Assembly: GCF_025666195.1 (NCBI RefSeq)
Contig: NZ_CP102592.1
Location: 1,612,001 to 1,676,000 of the forward strand
Source: Xanthomonas sp. CFBP 8443
GTDB lineage: Bacteria; Pseudomonadota; Gammaproteobacteria; Xanthomonadales; Xanthomonadaceae
Direction of reading: 5' to 3'
DNA: 64,000 bases
Below, piece after piece: positions 24,415-33,412 of the stretch. A model generated the notes under the pieces. It was not told where the DNA came from and ran no database searches. It was given only the letters and a program-made list of their open reading frames with translations. The translations under genes and the position numbers were made by a program. Numbering within the stretch: position 1 is the first letter of the stretch; each line of letters begins with the position of its first letter.

Positions 24415-26381
24415 GCCGCTGGCGCCTGTCGTCGGCCGCGATCGCGGCAGCGTGCTTGCTGCTGCTGTGCGCGCTGCCGGCGTTGGCCGCCGAGCGCATG
24501 GTCGGCGAAGTGCTCAGCCCGGACGCCACGCTGCGCGCGCAAGTGAGCGTGGACGCGGCCGGCACCGCCCACTACCGCGTGCTGCGCGAAGGCCGCGAGG
24601 TACTGCTGCCCTCGCGCCTGGGCCTGGTCCGCGACGATGCCGATTTCTCGAGGGGCCTGCGTCTGCTCGATGTCTCGCCGGTCGCGACGGTGCACGATCG
24701 CTACGAACTGCTGACCGGCAAGCGGCGCATCAACGAGTACCGCGCCAACCGCCGCGTGTTCTCCTGGCGCGGCGCCAGCGGCGAACGCCTGCAGATCGAA
24801 TTCCAGGTCTCCGACGACGGCGTCGCGTTCCGTTACGAATTCCCGCAGCGCGACGCGAAGATCCGCCAGCTGCGCGAGGACGCCACCACGTTCCGTTTCG
24901 CGGCCCAGACACGCGCCTGGCTGCAGCCGATGTCGCCGGCCAAGACCGGATTCGGCAACACCAATCCCTCGTACGAGGAGTACTACCTGCAGGACGTGGC
25001 GGTCGGCACGCCTTCGCCGCTCGCCGCCGGTTGGGTGTATCCGGCGCTGTTCCGCCAAGGCGAGGACTGGGCCTTGCTCAGCGAAGGCTCGCTCGGCCGC
25101 GGCCATGCCGGCAGCCGCCTGCGCGACGTGGCGCGGGAGTCCGGCGCGTACGCGATCGGCATGCCCGATCCGCGCGAGGTGCTGCCCGGCGGCGCCGCCA
25201 ATCCGCGCTTCGCGCTGCCGTGGCGCTCGCCGTGGCGCATCGTCGCGGTCGGCAGCCTGAAGACCATCGCCGAGTCCACGCTCGGCACCGACCTGGCCGA
25301 TCCGCCCGCGGCGCCGCCCATCGCGCCGCCGCAACCGGGCAAGGCGTCGTGGAGCTGGCCGCTGCTCGGCGACGGCGCCACCACCTTCGAGGTGCAGAAG
25401 CGCTACATCGACTTCGCCGCGCGCATGGGCTGGCGCTACACCCTGATCGACGCCCTGTGGGACACGCAGATCGGCGAGGACAAGCTGCGCGAACTGATCG
25501 CCTACGCGCGCGGCAAGCAGGTCGCGATCCTGCTCTGGTACAACTCGGCCGGCAGCTGGAACGAAGCGCCGCAGACCCCGCGCGACCGCATGCTGACCCA
25601 CGCCAGCCGTGTGCGCGAGTTCGCGCGGCTCAAGGCGATGGGCGTGGCCGGGGTGAAAATCGATTTCTTCGGCGGCGACGGGCAGTCGATGATCGGCTAT
25701 TACCTGGACATCATGGAAGACGCCGCGCCGTACGGACTGATGCTCAACTTCCACGGCGCCACCTTGCCGCGCGGCTGGCAGCGCACCTGGCCGGACCTGA
25801 TGACGATGGAGGCGGTGCGCGGCCTGGAATTCGCCACCTTCGAGCAATCCAATGCCGACCAGGTGCCGGCGCATGCGGCGATGCTGCCGTTCGCGCGCAA
25901 CGTGTTCGACCCGATGGACTTCACCCCGCTGGCCCTGGTCAAGCTCAACGACAAGGTGCAGCGCCGCACCACGCCGGGATTCGAGCTGGCCGAGACGGTG
26001 CTGTTCGTGTCCGGCATCCAGCATTACGCCGAGACGCCTGAGACTCTGCAAAAGGCCGCGCCGGAGGTGCGCGCGCTGCTGCGCGAACTGCCGTCGGTGT
26101 GGGACGACAGCCGCTATGTGGACGGCTACCCCGGGCGCTTCGCGGTGTTCGCGCGGCGCGGTGGCGCGCGCTGGTACGTGGCCGGCATCAATGCCGATGC
26201 GCAACCGCGCACGTTGCGGCTGAACCTGGCCGAGCTCGGCGTGGCCGGACGCGGCGCGCGCCTGATCGTCGATGGCGACGGCCCGCTGGGCCTGGCCAGC
26301 CGCCGCATCGAGGTGACGCCGGCGCAGACCGTCGAACTGCAGTTGCCCGCGCGCGGCGGCTTCGTGCTGCAGTTCGACTGA
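24390..26381 (+). CDS. GH97 glycoside hydrolase, retaining alpha-galactosidase-like
   Basis: Encodes 663 residues with a signal peptide (hydrophobic core around residues 14-33, ending ALAA). The N-terminal beta-sandwich runs from VGEVLSPDATL, the TIM barrel from KASWSWPLLGDG. D425 in VKIDFFGGDG is placed as a nucleophile of the retaining GH97 group, and E474 in MTMEAVRG as acid/base; inverting GH97 alpha-glucosidases use Glu bases instead. This assignment is by motif memory. The ATG lies 25 bases inside GH127, with GAGG upstream, so the two are coupled. It is the last gene of the araD1 operon. Confidence 0.85.
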   Translation: MGKEPAVLSRWRLSSAAIAAACLLLLCALPALAAERMVGEVLSPDATLRAQVSVDAAGTAHYRVLREGREVLLPSRLGLVRDDADFSRGLRLLDVSPVATVHDRYELLTGKRRINEYRANRRVFSWRGASGERLQIEFQVSDDGVAFRYEFPQRDAKIRQLREDATTFRFAAQTRAWLQPMSPAKTGFGNTNPSYEEYYLQDVAVGTPSPLAAGWVYPALFRQGEDWALLSEGSLGRGHAGSRLRDVARESGAYAIGMPDPREVLPGGAANPRFALPWRSPWRIVAVGSLKTIAESTLGTDLADPPAAPPIAPPQPGKASWSWPLLGDGATTFEVQKRYIDFAARMGWRYTLIDALWDTQIGEDKLRELIAYARGKQVAILLWYNSAGSWNEAPQTPRDRMLTHASRVREFARLKAMGVAGVKIDFFGGDGQSMIGYYLDIMEDAAPYGLMLNFHGATLPRGWQRTWPDLMTMEAVRGLEFATFEQSNADQVPAHAAMLPFARNVFDPMDFTPLALVKLNDKVQRRTTPGFELAETVLFVSGIQHYAETPETLQKAAPEVRALLRELPSVWDDSRYVDGYPGRFAVFARRGGARWYVAGINADAQPRTLRLNLAELGVAGRGARLIVDGDGPLGLASRRIEVTPAQTVELQLPARGGFVLQFD

Positions 26382-26389
26382 GCGCGCTT

Positions 26390-26413
26390 GCCGCTGCCGT
26401 GCACGGCAGCGGC
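26390..26413. terminator. Perfect 24-bp palindrome after GH97
   Basis: GCCGCTGCCGTG is followed immediately by its exact reverse complement, nine bases after the GH97 stop. There is no T tract. It may be an mRNA 3' structure closing the long operon. The remaining bases to 26620 show no gene. Confidence 0.45.
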
Positions 26414-26620
26414 GCATTCCGGAATCTCCGGCGATCTGCGTGCGGGCACGGCGGCAATGGCGCCTGGCGCTGCCGATAGGGAGGCCCGCTGTCGATGCGA
26501 ACCGGTCCCGGACTGGATCGGCGCCGTTGCGCTGGCGCCATCGCAGCCGCAATCGCACGCATCGGCGTCGCTGCACGCAGGCGGCAGCATAGAATTGGCG
26601 CTCGCGACAGGAGCGCTGCC

Positions 26621-27241
26621 ATGCTGAAGATCTGGGGACGACACAATTCGAGCAACGTGCGCAAGGTGCTGTGGTGCGCCGAGGAAGCCGGGGTGCCCTA
26701 TGCGTCGATCCAGGTTGGCGGCGCGTTCGGCGGGACCGACGATCCGCACTACCGCGCGATGAATCCCAACGGCCTGGTGCCGGCGATCGAGGACGACAGC
26801 TTGGCGCTGTGGGAATCCAACGCCATCGTGCGCTACCTGGCCGCGCGCTATGCCTCGGGCACGCTGTACCCCGGCGATCCGGCCGCGCGCGCGCTCGGCG
26901 ACAGATGGATGGACTGGACCACCTCGACCTTCGCCGGCCCGTTCCGCGATCTGTTCTGGGGCACGCTGCGCACCGCGCCCGAAGCGCGCGACGAAGCCAG
27001 GATCGCCGCCGCATTGGCGCGCTCGGGCGAACTGCTGGCGCTCGCCGATGCGGCGCTGGCGCAGCAGCCGTGGCTGTCGGGCGCGCAGTTCGCAATGGGC
27101 GACATTCCGCTGGGCAGTTTCGTCTACGCGTGGTTCGAGATGCCGATCGAGCGGCCCGCGCTGCCGCATCTGCAGGACTGGTACGCGCGCCTGCAACAGC
27201 GTCCGGCCTACCGCAAGGGCGTGATGACGCCGCTGACCTGA
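26621..27241 (+). CDS. Glutathione S-transferase family protein
   Basis: Encodes 206 residues. The N-terminal thioredoxin-like domain (MLKIWGRHNSSNVRKVLWCAEEAG) has the Ser/Asn region used by theta- and beta-like GSTs for glutathione binding. NPNGLVPAIEDD has the conserved cis-Pro, and LWESNAIVRYLA the glutathione-contact Glu-Ser. The all-helical C-terminal domain follows. A cytosolic thiol-transfer or detoxification role is expected; the substrate is unknown. AGGAG precedes the ATG with good spacing. A second GST lies at 59552. Confidence 0.9.
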   Translation: MLKIWGRHNSSNVRKVLWCAEEAGVPYASIQVGGAFGGTDDPHYRAMNPNGLVPAIEDDSLALWESNAIVRYLAARYASGTLYPGDPAARALGDRWMDWTTSTFAGPFRDLFWGTLRTAPEARDEARIAAALARSGELLALADAALAQQPWLSGAQFAMGDIPLGSFVYAWFEMPIERPALPHLQDWYARLQQRPAYRKGVMTPLT

Positions 27242-27338
27242 GCATGGCCTCGTCCGCGGCCGCCGCGCCGCGCCGTGTTCACGGCGGCGGCCGTTCCGGT
27301 AGCGCACTCCCGACATCCGACGGCAAGGAGCCGCCAGC

Positions 27339-28058
27339 TTGATCGAAACCCCGAAAATCGTGTTGTGCATTCCCGGTCCGTGGCAGGACCGCTCGGATCT
27401 GGTTGCGCGCATCGTCCGCGACAGCGGCGGGTATCTGTTCGCCGGGCGGGTCCTGCTGCATACGCAAAGCGGCGACGCGTTCGAGCTGCAATACGAGCCG
27501 CACGACCCGCGCATGGCCGCGGCGTTCGTCGCCGCCGGGCCGCATTGGCTCGATTCCGAGGAGATGGCGCGCATCCACGCGCATGTCTCGGTGGTGTACC
27601 TGATCGGCGATGGCGGTTCCAAGGTGCGCGCCGAGGCGATGATGCTGGCGGCCGCGGCGCTGCTGGACGCCGGCGGCCTCGGAGTGAAGGTCGAGAGCAG
27701 CGGCGTCGCGCACGGCCCAGGGGCATGGCGCCAGCTGTGCGCGGACCTGGGCTTTTTCAGCGCCCATCGTGCCTATGTATTGAACCTCACCGGCGAGCAG
27801 GTGCATTCCTGCGGCATGCACCATTTCGGCATGAAGGACGCGATCGTCGCTGCGCAAGCGGCAGACGACCCGGTGGCGCTGCTGCACACCTTCACCTGGT
27901 ATCTGTTCACCGAAGCGCCTCCGATACGCGAGGGCCACACCTTCGCCGTCGCGGAGGATGCGCCGCGCTATCGGCTCGAGGCCGAACCCAGCGCCCAGTT
28001 CCAGCCCGGCGACCTGTTCGCCAATCCCTACGGGCTATGGCGGCTGACGCCGTTGTGA
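27339..28058 (+). CDS. DUF4261-like protein
   Basis: Encodes 239 residues with no signal peptide or membrane helix. The C-terminal half contains HSCGMHHFGMKDAIV, which recalls the DUF4261 family (C-terminal GMHxFGxPD); this identification is from memory and moderate. The start is a TTG at 27339 with AAGGAG eight bases upstream; no ATG fits as well. It stands alone between the GST gene and a REP copy. Function is unknown. Confidence 0.7.
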   Translation: MIETPKIVLCIPGPWQDRSDLVARIVRDSGGYLFAGRVLLHTQSGDAFELQYEPHDPRMAAAFVAAGPHWLDSEEMARIHAHVSVVYLIGDGGSKVRAEAMMLAAAALLDAGGLGVKVESSGVAHGPGAWRQLCADLGFFSAHRAYVLNLTGEQVHSCGMHHFGMKDAIVAAQAADDPVALLHTFTWYLFTEAPPIREGHTFAVAEDAPRYRLEAEPSAQFQPGDLFANPYGLWRLTPL

Positions 28059-28090
28059 GCCGGCACCTTCGCCTCCGTGCACGCCCTCCT

Positions 28091-28113
28091 GTAGGAGCGG
28101 CTTCAGCCGCGAC
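28091..28113 (+). repeat. Single REP copy
   Basis: One GTAG-headed 23-bp copy with core CGGCTTCAGCCG lies 32 bases after the DUF4261-like gene and before the convergent DUF2798 gene. Confidence 0.88.
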
Positions 28114-28165
28114 AGGGAGCCCAGCGCCGCCATTGCTGCATCACGCGCTATAGCACCCGAAACCC

Positions 28166-28432
28166 TCAGCGCGACGGATGCACCGTCGCTGCCACCAGCC
28201 GCATCACCAGCGGCCGCACCACCAGGATGCAGCAGAACGCGGTCGGCATCGCCAGCCGGTACGCCCCGAGCACGCGCTGCAGATAGCCGTCGCCGAGCCC
28301 GGCGTTGGCCGCGGTGATCACCAGGCACATCAGCATGGCCATGATCGCGGCCATGTAGAACGCGAACACGAACGGGGTGGTGCGCACGCCCAGTTTCGGG
28401 CGGCGTGGCGCGGCGATGTCGACATCCTGCAT
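28166..28432 (-). CDS. DUF2798 membrane protein
   Basis: Encodes 88 residues with two hydrophobic helices (TPFVFAFYMAAIMAMLMCLV and RLAMPTAFCCILVVRPLVM), the DUF2798 pattern. The ATG at 28432 is preceded by GAGG; an in-frame ATG at 28489 would add an Arg-rich leader and is less likely. It is divergent from a LysR gene, 142 bases between the starts, so it is the probable target of that regulator. Function of the family is unknown. Confidence 0.82.
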   Translation of the reverse strand: MQDVDIAAPRRPKLGVRTTPFVFAFYMAAIMAMLMCLVITAANAGLGDGYLQRVLGAYRLAMPTAFCCILVVRPLVMRLVAATVHPSR

Positions 28433-28574
28433 GGGCGATACCTCGGTGGTCGTTGCGGCCGAACGGCTCGGGAGGCGGCACGTTAGCAAGCCGATCGCAG
28501 CGCCAGTAGGCGAGGGCGGCTTGCGACTTTGTAAACTGCAACTTACGAATGCATCGCGTATATCGGCTCTCGCA

Positions 28575-29507
28575 GTGAATCTCCTTCAGTCCATCCGCAG
28601 CTTCATCCACACCGTGGAGGCCGGCAGCGTCGCCGGCGGCGCCAAGACGCTGGGCGTGAGCGCGGCGGCGGTGAGCCAGAACATCGCGCGGCTGGAGGCG
28701 CACCTGGGCGTGCGCCTGCTCAACCGCAGCACGCGCAGCCTGGCGCTGACCGAGCGCGGCGCGCTGTACCTGGAGCAGGTCAGGCAGGTGGAGCAGGATC
28801 TGGAGCGCGCGCGGCAATCGGTCGCCGACCCGCATGCCGAGCCGGAAGGGCGCCTGCGCGTGGCCAGCACCGCCGCGTTCGGCCGGCATGTGCTGGCGCC
28901 GCTGCTGCCGGCGCTGGCGGCGCGCCATCCGCGCCTGTCGATCGAGCTGCTGAGCGCCGATCACCGCGTCGACCATGCGCAGGAAGGCGTGGACGTCAGC
29001 ATCCGCATCGCGCCGCAGCTGCAGGACGGCCTGGTCGCGCGCTGCATCGCCGCGGTGCCGTTCGTGTTCTGCGCCGCGCCCGACTATCTGGCGCGTGCCG
29101 GCACGCCGACGACGCCGGAGCAACTGAAGGGCCACGCCTGCCTGCTGCTGCGCTGGGCGGTGGACGGCCGCTATCTGCGCTGGGGCTTCGTCCGCGACGG
29201 CGTGCGGTTCGACGCGGAGGTGACGCCGGCGCTGGTCGGCGACGACATCGACGCGCTCGCCGGCATGGCCGCGGCCGGCGGCGGCATCACCCGGCTGGCT
29301 GCGTTCGTGGCGGAGCCCTACCTGCAGCGCGGTGCGCTGCGCGCCCTGTTCGAGTACGACGCCACCGGCGCGGTCAACGCCGCGCCCGAGCCGATGCGGC
29401 TGTACCTGTGCGTCGCCGACCGCCGCGATTTCACGCCGAAGGTGCGTGCCTTGCAGGAACACATCGTCGCCGGCCTGCCGCCGGCATGGCGCGTGGCGAG
29501 CGCCTAG
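28575..29507 (+). CDS. LysR-family regulator (CrgA/AaeR type)
   Basis: Encodes 310 residues. HTH: FIHTVEAGSVAGGAKTLGVSAAAVSQNIARLE, followed by LLNRSTRSLALTERG, wording common to LysR regulators of the LTTR_2 group. The effector domain spans from GRLRVASTAAFG to the end. The start is taken as GTG at 28575 because residues just before are not LysR-like and no ATG is available near it. It is divergent from the DUF2798 gene and convergent with the antiporter. Confidence 0.85.
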   Translation: MNLLQSIRSFIHTVEAGSVAGGAKTLGVSAAAVSQNIARLEAHLGVRLLNRSTRSLALTERGALYLEQVRQVEQDLERARQSVADPHAEPEGRLRVASTAAFGRHVLAPLLPALAARHPRLSIELLSADHRVDHAQEGVDVSIRIAPQLQDGLVARCIAAVPFVFCAAPDYLARAGTPTTPEQLKGHACLLLRWAVDGRYLRWGFVRDGVRFDAEVTPALVGDDIDALAGMAAAGGGITRLAAFVAEPYLQRGALRALFEYDATGAVNAAPEPMRLYLCVADRRDFTPKVRALQEHIVAGLPPAWRVASA

Positions 29508-29528
29508 CTCCGCGCGACAGGCAGCGCG

Positions 29529-30797
29529 TTACGGCCTGCCGCCGGCCACGGCCGGCGCCGCCTCGCGCGCCGCGGCGCGGCGCATCACCCAGTTGAACAG
29601 CGGCGTGGCCATCAGCGTGGACACGATCGCCATCAGCACCAGGATCGAGAACAGGCCCTGTTCGATGACCCCGGCCTGCAGGCCGATGTTGATGATGATC
29701 AGTTCCATCAGCCCGCGTGCGTTCATCAGCGCGCCGATCGCCATCGCGTCGCGGTTGTTCTCGCCGCTGGCGCGCGCCGCGGCCCAGCAGGCGATGCCCT
29801 TGCCCAGGAACGAGGCCAGCAGGATCGCCACCGCCGCGATCAGGATCTGCGGGTCCAGCAGTACGCTGAGCTGGGTCTTGAGCCCGGAGAAGGTGAAGAA
29901 CATCGGCAGCAGGAACACCACCACGAACGGCTGCAGCTGTTCGCGCAGTTTCTCGGTCAGCGCGCCCTTGGGCAGGCAGGCGCCGAGCAGGAAGCCGCCG
30001 AACACCGCGTGGATGCCGATCGCGTCCATCGCCCAGGCGCTGAGGCAGAACAGCATCAGCACCACCGCCAGCACGCTGGCGCTGAGCGGCTGGTCGGGAC
30101 GCACGTGGTCGGCCAGGCGCCGCAGCCAGTGGCGGCCGACCAGCATCATGAACAGCGCGTAGCCCACGCCGCCGCCGATCGCCAGATAGGCGCTGTTCCA
30201 GCTGCCGCCGAAGCTGGCCAGCACGATGGCCAGGATGCACCAGGCCGCGGCGTCGTCGACCGCGCCGGCGGTGAGCGCCAGGGTGCCGAGCGGACTGCCG
30301 GTGAGGCCGCGCTCGTGGATGATCCGCGCCAGCATCGGGAAGGCGGTGATGGCGATGGCCGCGCCCAGGAACAGCGAGGCTTCCAGGACCTTGGCCTTGG
30401 CCGAGAACAGGCCGGGGGTGTGCAGCAGCCACGGCACCAGCGCGAACGCGAGCACGAACGGCACCGCGATGCCGGCCAGCGATACGGTCATCGCGCTGCG
30501 GTAGCGGGCGCGGAAATGGTCGCCGCGGAAGTCGGTGCCGACCAGGAACATGTACAGGCCCACGCCAAGTTGCGCGGCCACGTACAGCATGTCCAGGGTC
30601 TGTTTGGGGAACAGGGCCTGCTGCACGTCCGGCAGCACCAGGCCGAACAGCGACGGCCCCAGGGCCACGCCGGCGATCATCTCGCCCACCACCTGCGGCT
30701 GGCCCACGCGCTTGGCGAGCAGCCCCACCAGCCGGCACACCAGCAGGATCGCCGCCGCCTGCAGAAAGAAATACACCGACATCTGCGGGGTGGTCAT
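29529..30797 (-). CDS. CPA2-type cation:proton antiporter (KefB/NapA-like)
   Basis: Encodes 422 residues with about 12 membrane helices. FLLGACLPKGALTEKLREQL, the unwound-helix region FPMLARIIHERGLTGSPLG, and ALTAGAVDDAAAWCILAIV with the paired acidic residues (DD) of the ion site are diagnostic of monovalent cation:proton antiporters. No C-terminal TrkA-N domain is present, unlike KefB/C, so it is closer to NapA-like exchangers. The ATG at 30797 is preceded by AAGGA. Confidence 0.9.
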   Translation of the reverse strand: MTTPQMSVYFFLQAAAILLVCRLVGLLAKRVGQPQVVGEMIAGVALGPSLFGLVLPDVQQALFPKQTLDMLYVAAQLGVGLYMFLVGTDFRGDHFRARYRSAMTVSLAGIAVPFVLAFALVPWLLHTPGLFSAKAKVLEASLFLGAAIAITAFPMLARIIHERGLTGSPLGTLALTAGAVDDAAAWCILAIVLASFGGSWNSAYLAIGGGVGYALFMMLVGRHWLRRLADHVRPDQPLSASVLAVVLMLFCLSAWAMDAIGIHAVFGGFLLGACLPKGALTEKLREQLQPFVVVFLLPMFFTFSGLKTQLSVLLDPQILIAAVAILLASFLGKGIACWAAARASGENNRDAMAIGALMNARGLMELIIINIGLQAGVIEQGLFSILVLMAIVSTLMATPLFNWVMRRAAAREAAPAVAGGRP

Positions 30798-31036
30798 GGG
30801 CGCACATCCTTGATAGGTCGGCGGATGATAGGAGCGCGGCGCCAGGAAATCCACGCATGCCGGCCCCCCTCCGCACACCGGCTGGCGCGGCCGCGGGCCG
30901 GCGCGGGCGTCCAGGCGGGCGGCGGCGGTACTTTCGGCACTGATCGCGCCGCGCCGGATGCAGTGCTATGCGCGCAGGCGCATCCGGCCGTGGCGGCCGC
31001 GGGGCGACTCACCCACCCCGATTGCAGGAGAGAGCG

Positions 31037-32197
31037 ATGAGCGAGGCATGGACGCGGCGGCGATGGTTGGGGCTCTCCGGCAGCGCCTTGCTCGCCGGGT
31101 TGCTGCCCGGCACGGCGCCGGCAGGCCGGGTTGCGGCCTCGGCCGCGGCACCCGCGGCGAAGGACGAGGACGCGAGCGAGGCCGCGGCGCTGTACCGGCG
31201 CGCGCTGGTGCTCGACGCCAATACCCTGGCGTCGATCGGCCAGGTGTTCGGCAGCGCGGACGACACCGCGCGGCTGCGCCAGTTGCGCGCGTCCGGGGTG
31301 AGCGCGCTGAAGACCACGCTGGGCGACGCCGACGGCGACTTCGAGGCGGCGGTGCGCGACATCGCCGCCGCGCAGGCGCTGGTCGAGAACCAGCCGCAGC
31401 ACTTCCTGAAGGTAGTGCAGCACGACGACCTGCAGCGGGCCAAGCGCGAGGGCCGGATCGCGCTGATCTTTTCCTTCGAATCGGCCTCGATGCTGGAGGA
31501 CAAGCCCGAGCGCATCGACCTGTTCCGCCACCTCGGCGTGCGCGTGATGCAGCTGTCCTACAACCGCGCCTCGCCGTTCGGCATCGGCTGCCTGGACGGC
31601 GATACCGGCGGCGTCACCGCGCTCGGGCGCGAGGCGATCGCGCGGATGAACCGGCTCGGCGTGGCACTGGACCTGAGCCACGCCAATGCGCAGACCACCC
31701 GCGACGGCATCGCGCTGTCGCAGCGCCCGCCGGTGATCACCCACGCCGGCTGCAGCGCGGTGTTCGCGCATCCGCGCAACAAGCGCGACCGCGACATGCG
31801 CGCGCTCGCCGACAAGGGCGGGGTGATGGGCATCTACATGCTGCCGTTCCTGACCGAGGAGCGCCGCCAGCCGCAGCTGGCCGACTACATCCAGCACATG
31901 CGGCATGCGCTGGACGTGTGCGGCGAGGATCACGTCGGCATCGGCACCGATTCGCTGTTCTTCCCGGTCACCGCGCAGGACGTGCGCGACATGGACCTGC
32001 TGATGCAGCAGCGCCGCCGCGACGGCGTCGGCGCGCCGGGCGAGAACCGCACGCCGTACCTGCCCGACGTCAACACCCCGCGCAAGCTCGAACGCGTGGC
32101 CGATGCGCTGTTGCGCCACGGCTACGGCGCACGGGTGGCCGAGAAGGTGCTGGGGCTGAACTTCGACCGGGTGTTCGGCGAGATCTGGGCGGCCTGA
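31037..32197 (+). CDS. Peptidase M19-like membrane dipeptidase, Tat-exported, missing a metal-binding motif
   Basis: Encodes 386 residues. The N-terminus has a Tat signal (TRRRWLGLSGSALLAGLLPG). The fold is that of renal dipeptidase family M19: Glu in FSFESASML, His in LDLSHANAQT, His in VITHAGCSAVF and Asp in GTDS are metal or substrate residues. The usual first motif His-x-Asp at the end of strand one is absent; LDANTLASIG stands there. Activity on dipeptides is therefore uncertain. AGGAGA precedes the ATG. No terminator follows within 47 bases, and a decayed copy of its 3' region lies at 34673-34830. Confidence 0.85.
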   Translation: MSEAWTRRRWLGLSGSALLAGLLPGTAPAGRVAASAAAPAAKDEDASEAAALYRRALVLDANTLASIGQVFGSADDTARLRQLRASGVSALKTTLGDADGDFEAAVRDIAAAQALVENQPQHFLKVVQHDDLQRAKREGRIALIFSFESASMLEDKPERIDLFRHLGVRVMQLSYNRASPFGIGCLDGDTGGVTALGREAIARMNRLGVALDLSHANAQTTRDGIALSQRPPVITHAGCSAVFAHPRNKRDRDMRALADKGGVMGIYMLPFLTEERRQPQLADYIQHMRHALDVCGEDHVGIGTDSLFFPVTAQDVRDMDLLMQQRRRDGVGAPGENRTPYLPDVNTPRKLERVADALLRHGYGARVAEKVLGLNFDRVFGEIWAA

Positions 32198-32244
32198 CGC
32201 GCGCCGCTAGGCATGTGCCGTCTTTCAGGCGTTCGTGCCTGCTC

Positions 32245-33336
32245 TCATCGTTCCTCAACACTGCCGCGTTCCTCCGCTTCGATGCCGACGAGGTGCGTTG
32301 AGAAGCGCGCGCGATGCGTGCCTGGATTGGTGCCGAACTGGCGTCGAAACGCGCGTCGCAGCTTCTGTTCGTCGCCATAGCCCACGTGCAAGGCGATGCT
32401 CTTCAAGGGCAGCTCGGTTTCCTCCAGCATGCGGCACGCCGCCTCCAGTCGCATCAGCTCGACCGTCTTGGCAGGTGTGCGCCCTACCTTGGCAGCATAG
32501 ATGCGCGCGAAGGTTCGCGGCGCAATGTTTGCATGCTCGGCGAGCCGCGGGACCGACAGGTCCGCGCCCAGATTCGCAGCCATCCACGCGTGCAGCTCGA
32601 CGAAGGCATGATCCCGCGTCTGCGCCGCCAACGGCACGCTGAACTGCGATTGCCCGCCTGCGCGCTTCATGAACACCACCATGTGCCTGGCCGCATCGAT
32701 CGCGATACGCGGGCCATAGTCCTGCTCTATCAGCGCCAACGCGAGATCGATTCCCGAACTCACCCCGGCCGAGGTCCAGAGATTGCCATCGCGGATGAAG
32801 ATGCTGTCCGGATCGACATTCAGTTGCGGATGCCGGCGCTTCAATTTATCGAGCCAGGCCCAGTGCGTCGCCACGCGCCGGCCATCGAGCTGGCCGGCGG
32901 CTGCCAGAAGGAACGCGCCCGTACAGACGGAACAGAGCCTGCGCACCGATCCGGCGCGCGCGGCGATGAAATCGCGCAACGCGGGCGTGACCTCGAACTC
33001 CTCGCCCGCACAGCCGCCCGGTGCGATCAACGTGTCGATCGCGACGTTCGCCAGCGCGGAGACCGCGACGGTGACCACGGGCAAGCCCGACCCGGTGACG
33101 ATCGGGCCGCCCTGTGCCGATGCCACGATCGGGTCATACCGTGCCGGTGCCCCCGGTTCCGCGCTCCGGTTGGCCGTGGCCAGCGCCTGCAACGGACCAG
33201 CGAGGTCAAGCAGGTTCATTCCGTCGTAGGCCAGAAGCACCACGCACAGCGGTCCCGGCGGCTGTCGCGCGAGATCGATGCCGATGGGCTTTCCATCCAG
33301 GGAAGCTGGAACACACCGAGCTGGCAAAGACGTCAT
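32245..33336 (-). CDS. GlxA-family transcriptional regulator (DJ-1/PfpI plus AraC HTH)
   Basis: Encodes 363 residues. Residues about 30-200 are a DJ-1/PfpI amidotransferase-like domain (VVLLAYDGMNLLDLAGPLQA; elbow Cys in SVCTGAFLLAAAG). Residues about 245-345 hold two AraC-type helix-turn-helix motifs (VPRLAEHANIAPRTFARIY and LKSIALHVGYGDEQKLRRAF). Such proteins are activators responding to small nitrogenous compounds. Downstream on the same strand after 77 bases comes no further gene; upstream is an exported DJ-1 gene with which it likely forms a unit. Confidence 0.9.
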   Translation of the reverse strand: MTSLPARCVPASLDGKPIGIDLARQPPGPLCVVLLAYDGMNLLDLAGPLQALATANRSAEPGAPARYDPIVASAQGGPIVTGSGLPVVTVAVSALANVAIDTLIAPGGCAGEEFEVTPALRDFIAARAGSVRRLCSVCTGAFLLAAAGQLDGRRVATHWAWLDKLKRRHPQLNVDPDSIFIRDGNLWTSAGVSSGIDLALALIEQDYGPRIAIDAARHMVVFMKRAGGQSQFSVPLAAQTRDHAFVELHAWMAANLGADLSVPRLAEHANIAPRTFARIYAAKVGRTPAKTVELMRLEAACRMLEETELPLKSIALHVGYGDEQKLRRAFRRQFGTNPGTHRARFSTHLVGIEAEERGSVEER

Positions 33337-33412
33337 GGGCTATCGTCCGATCGCGGCATGTGGCCACTGTGTGCCCTGGATTGGATCGCGCCAAGGGAGG
33401 GAAGCGCGAAGG

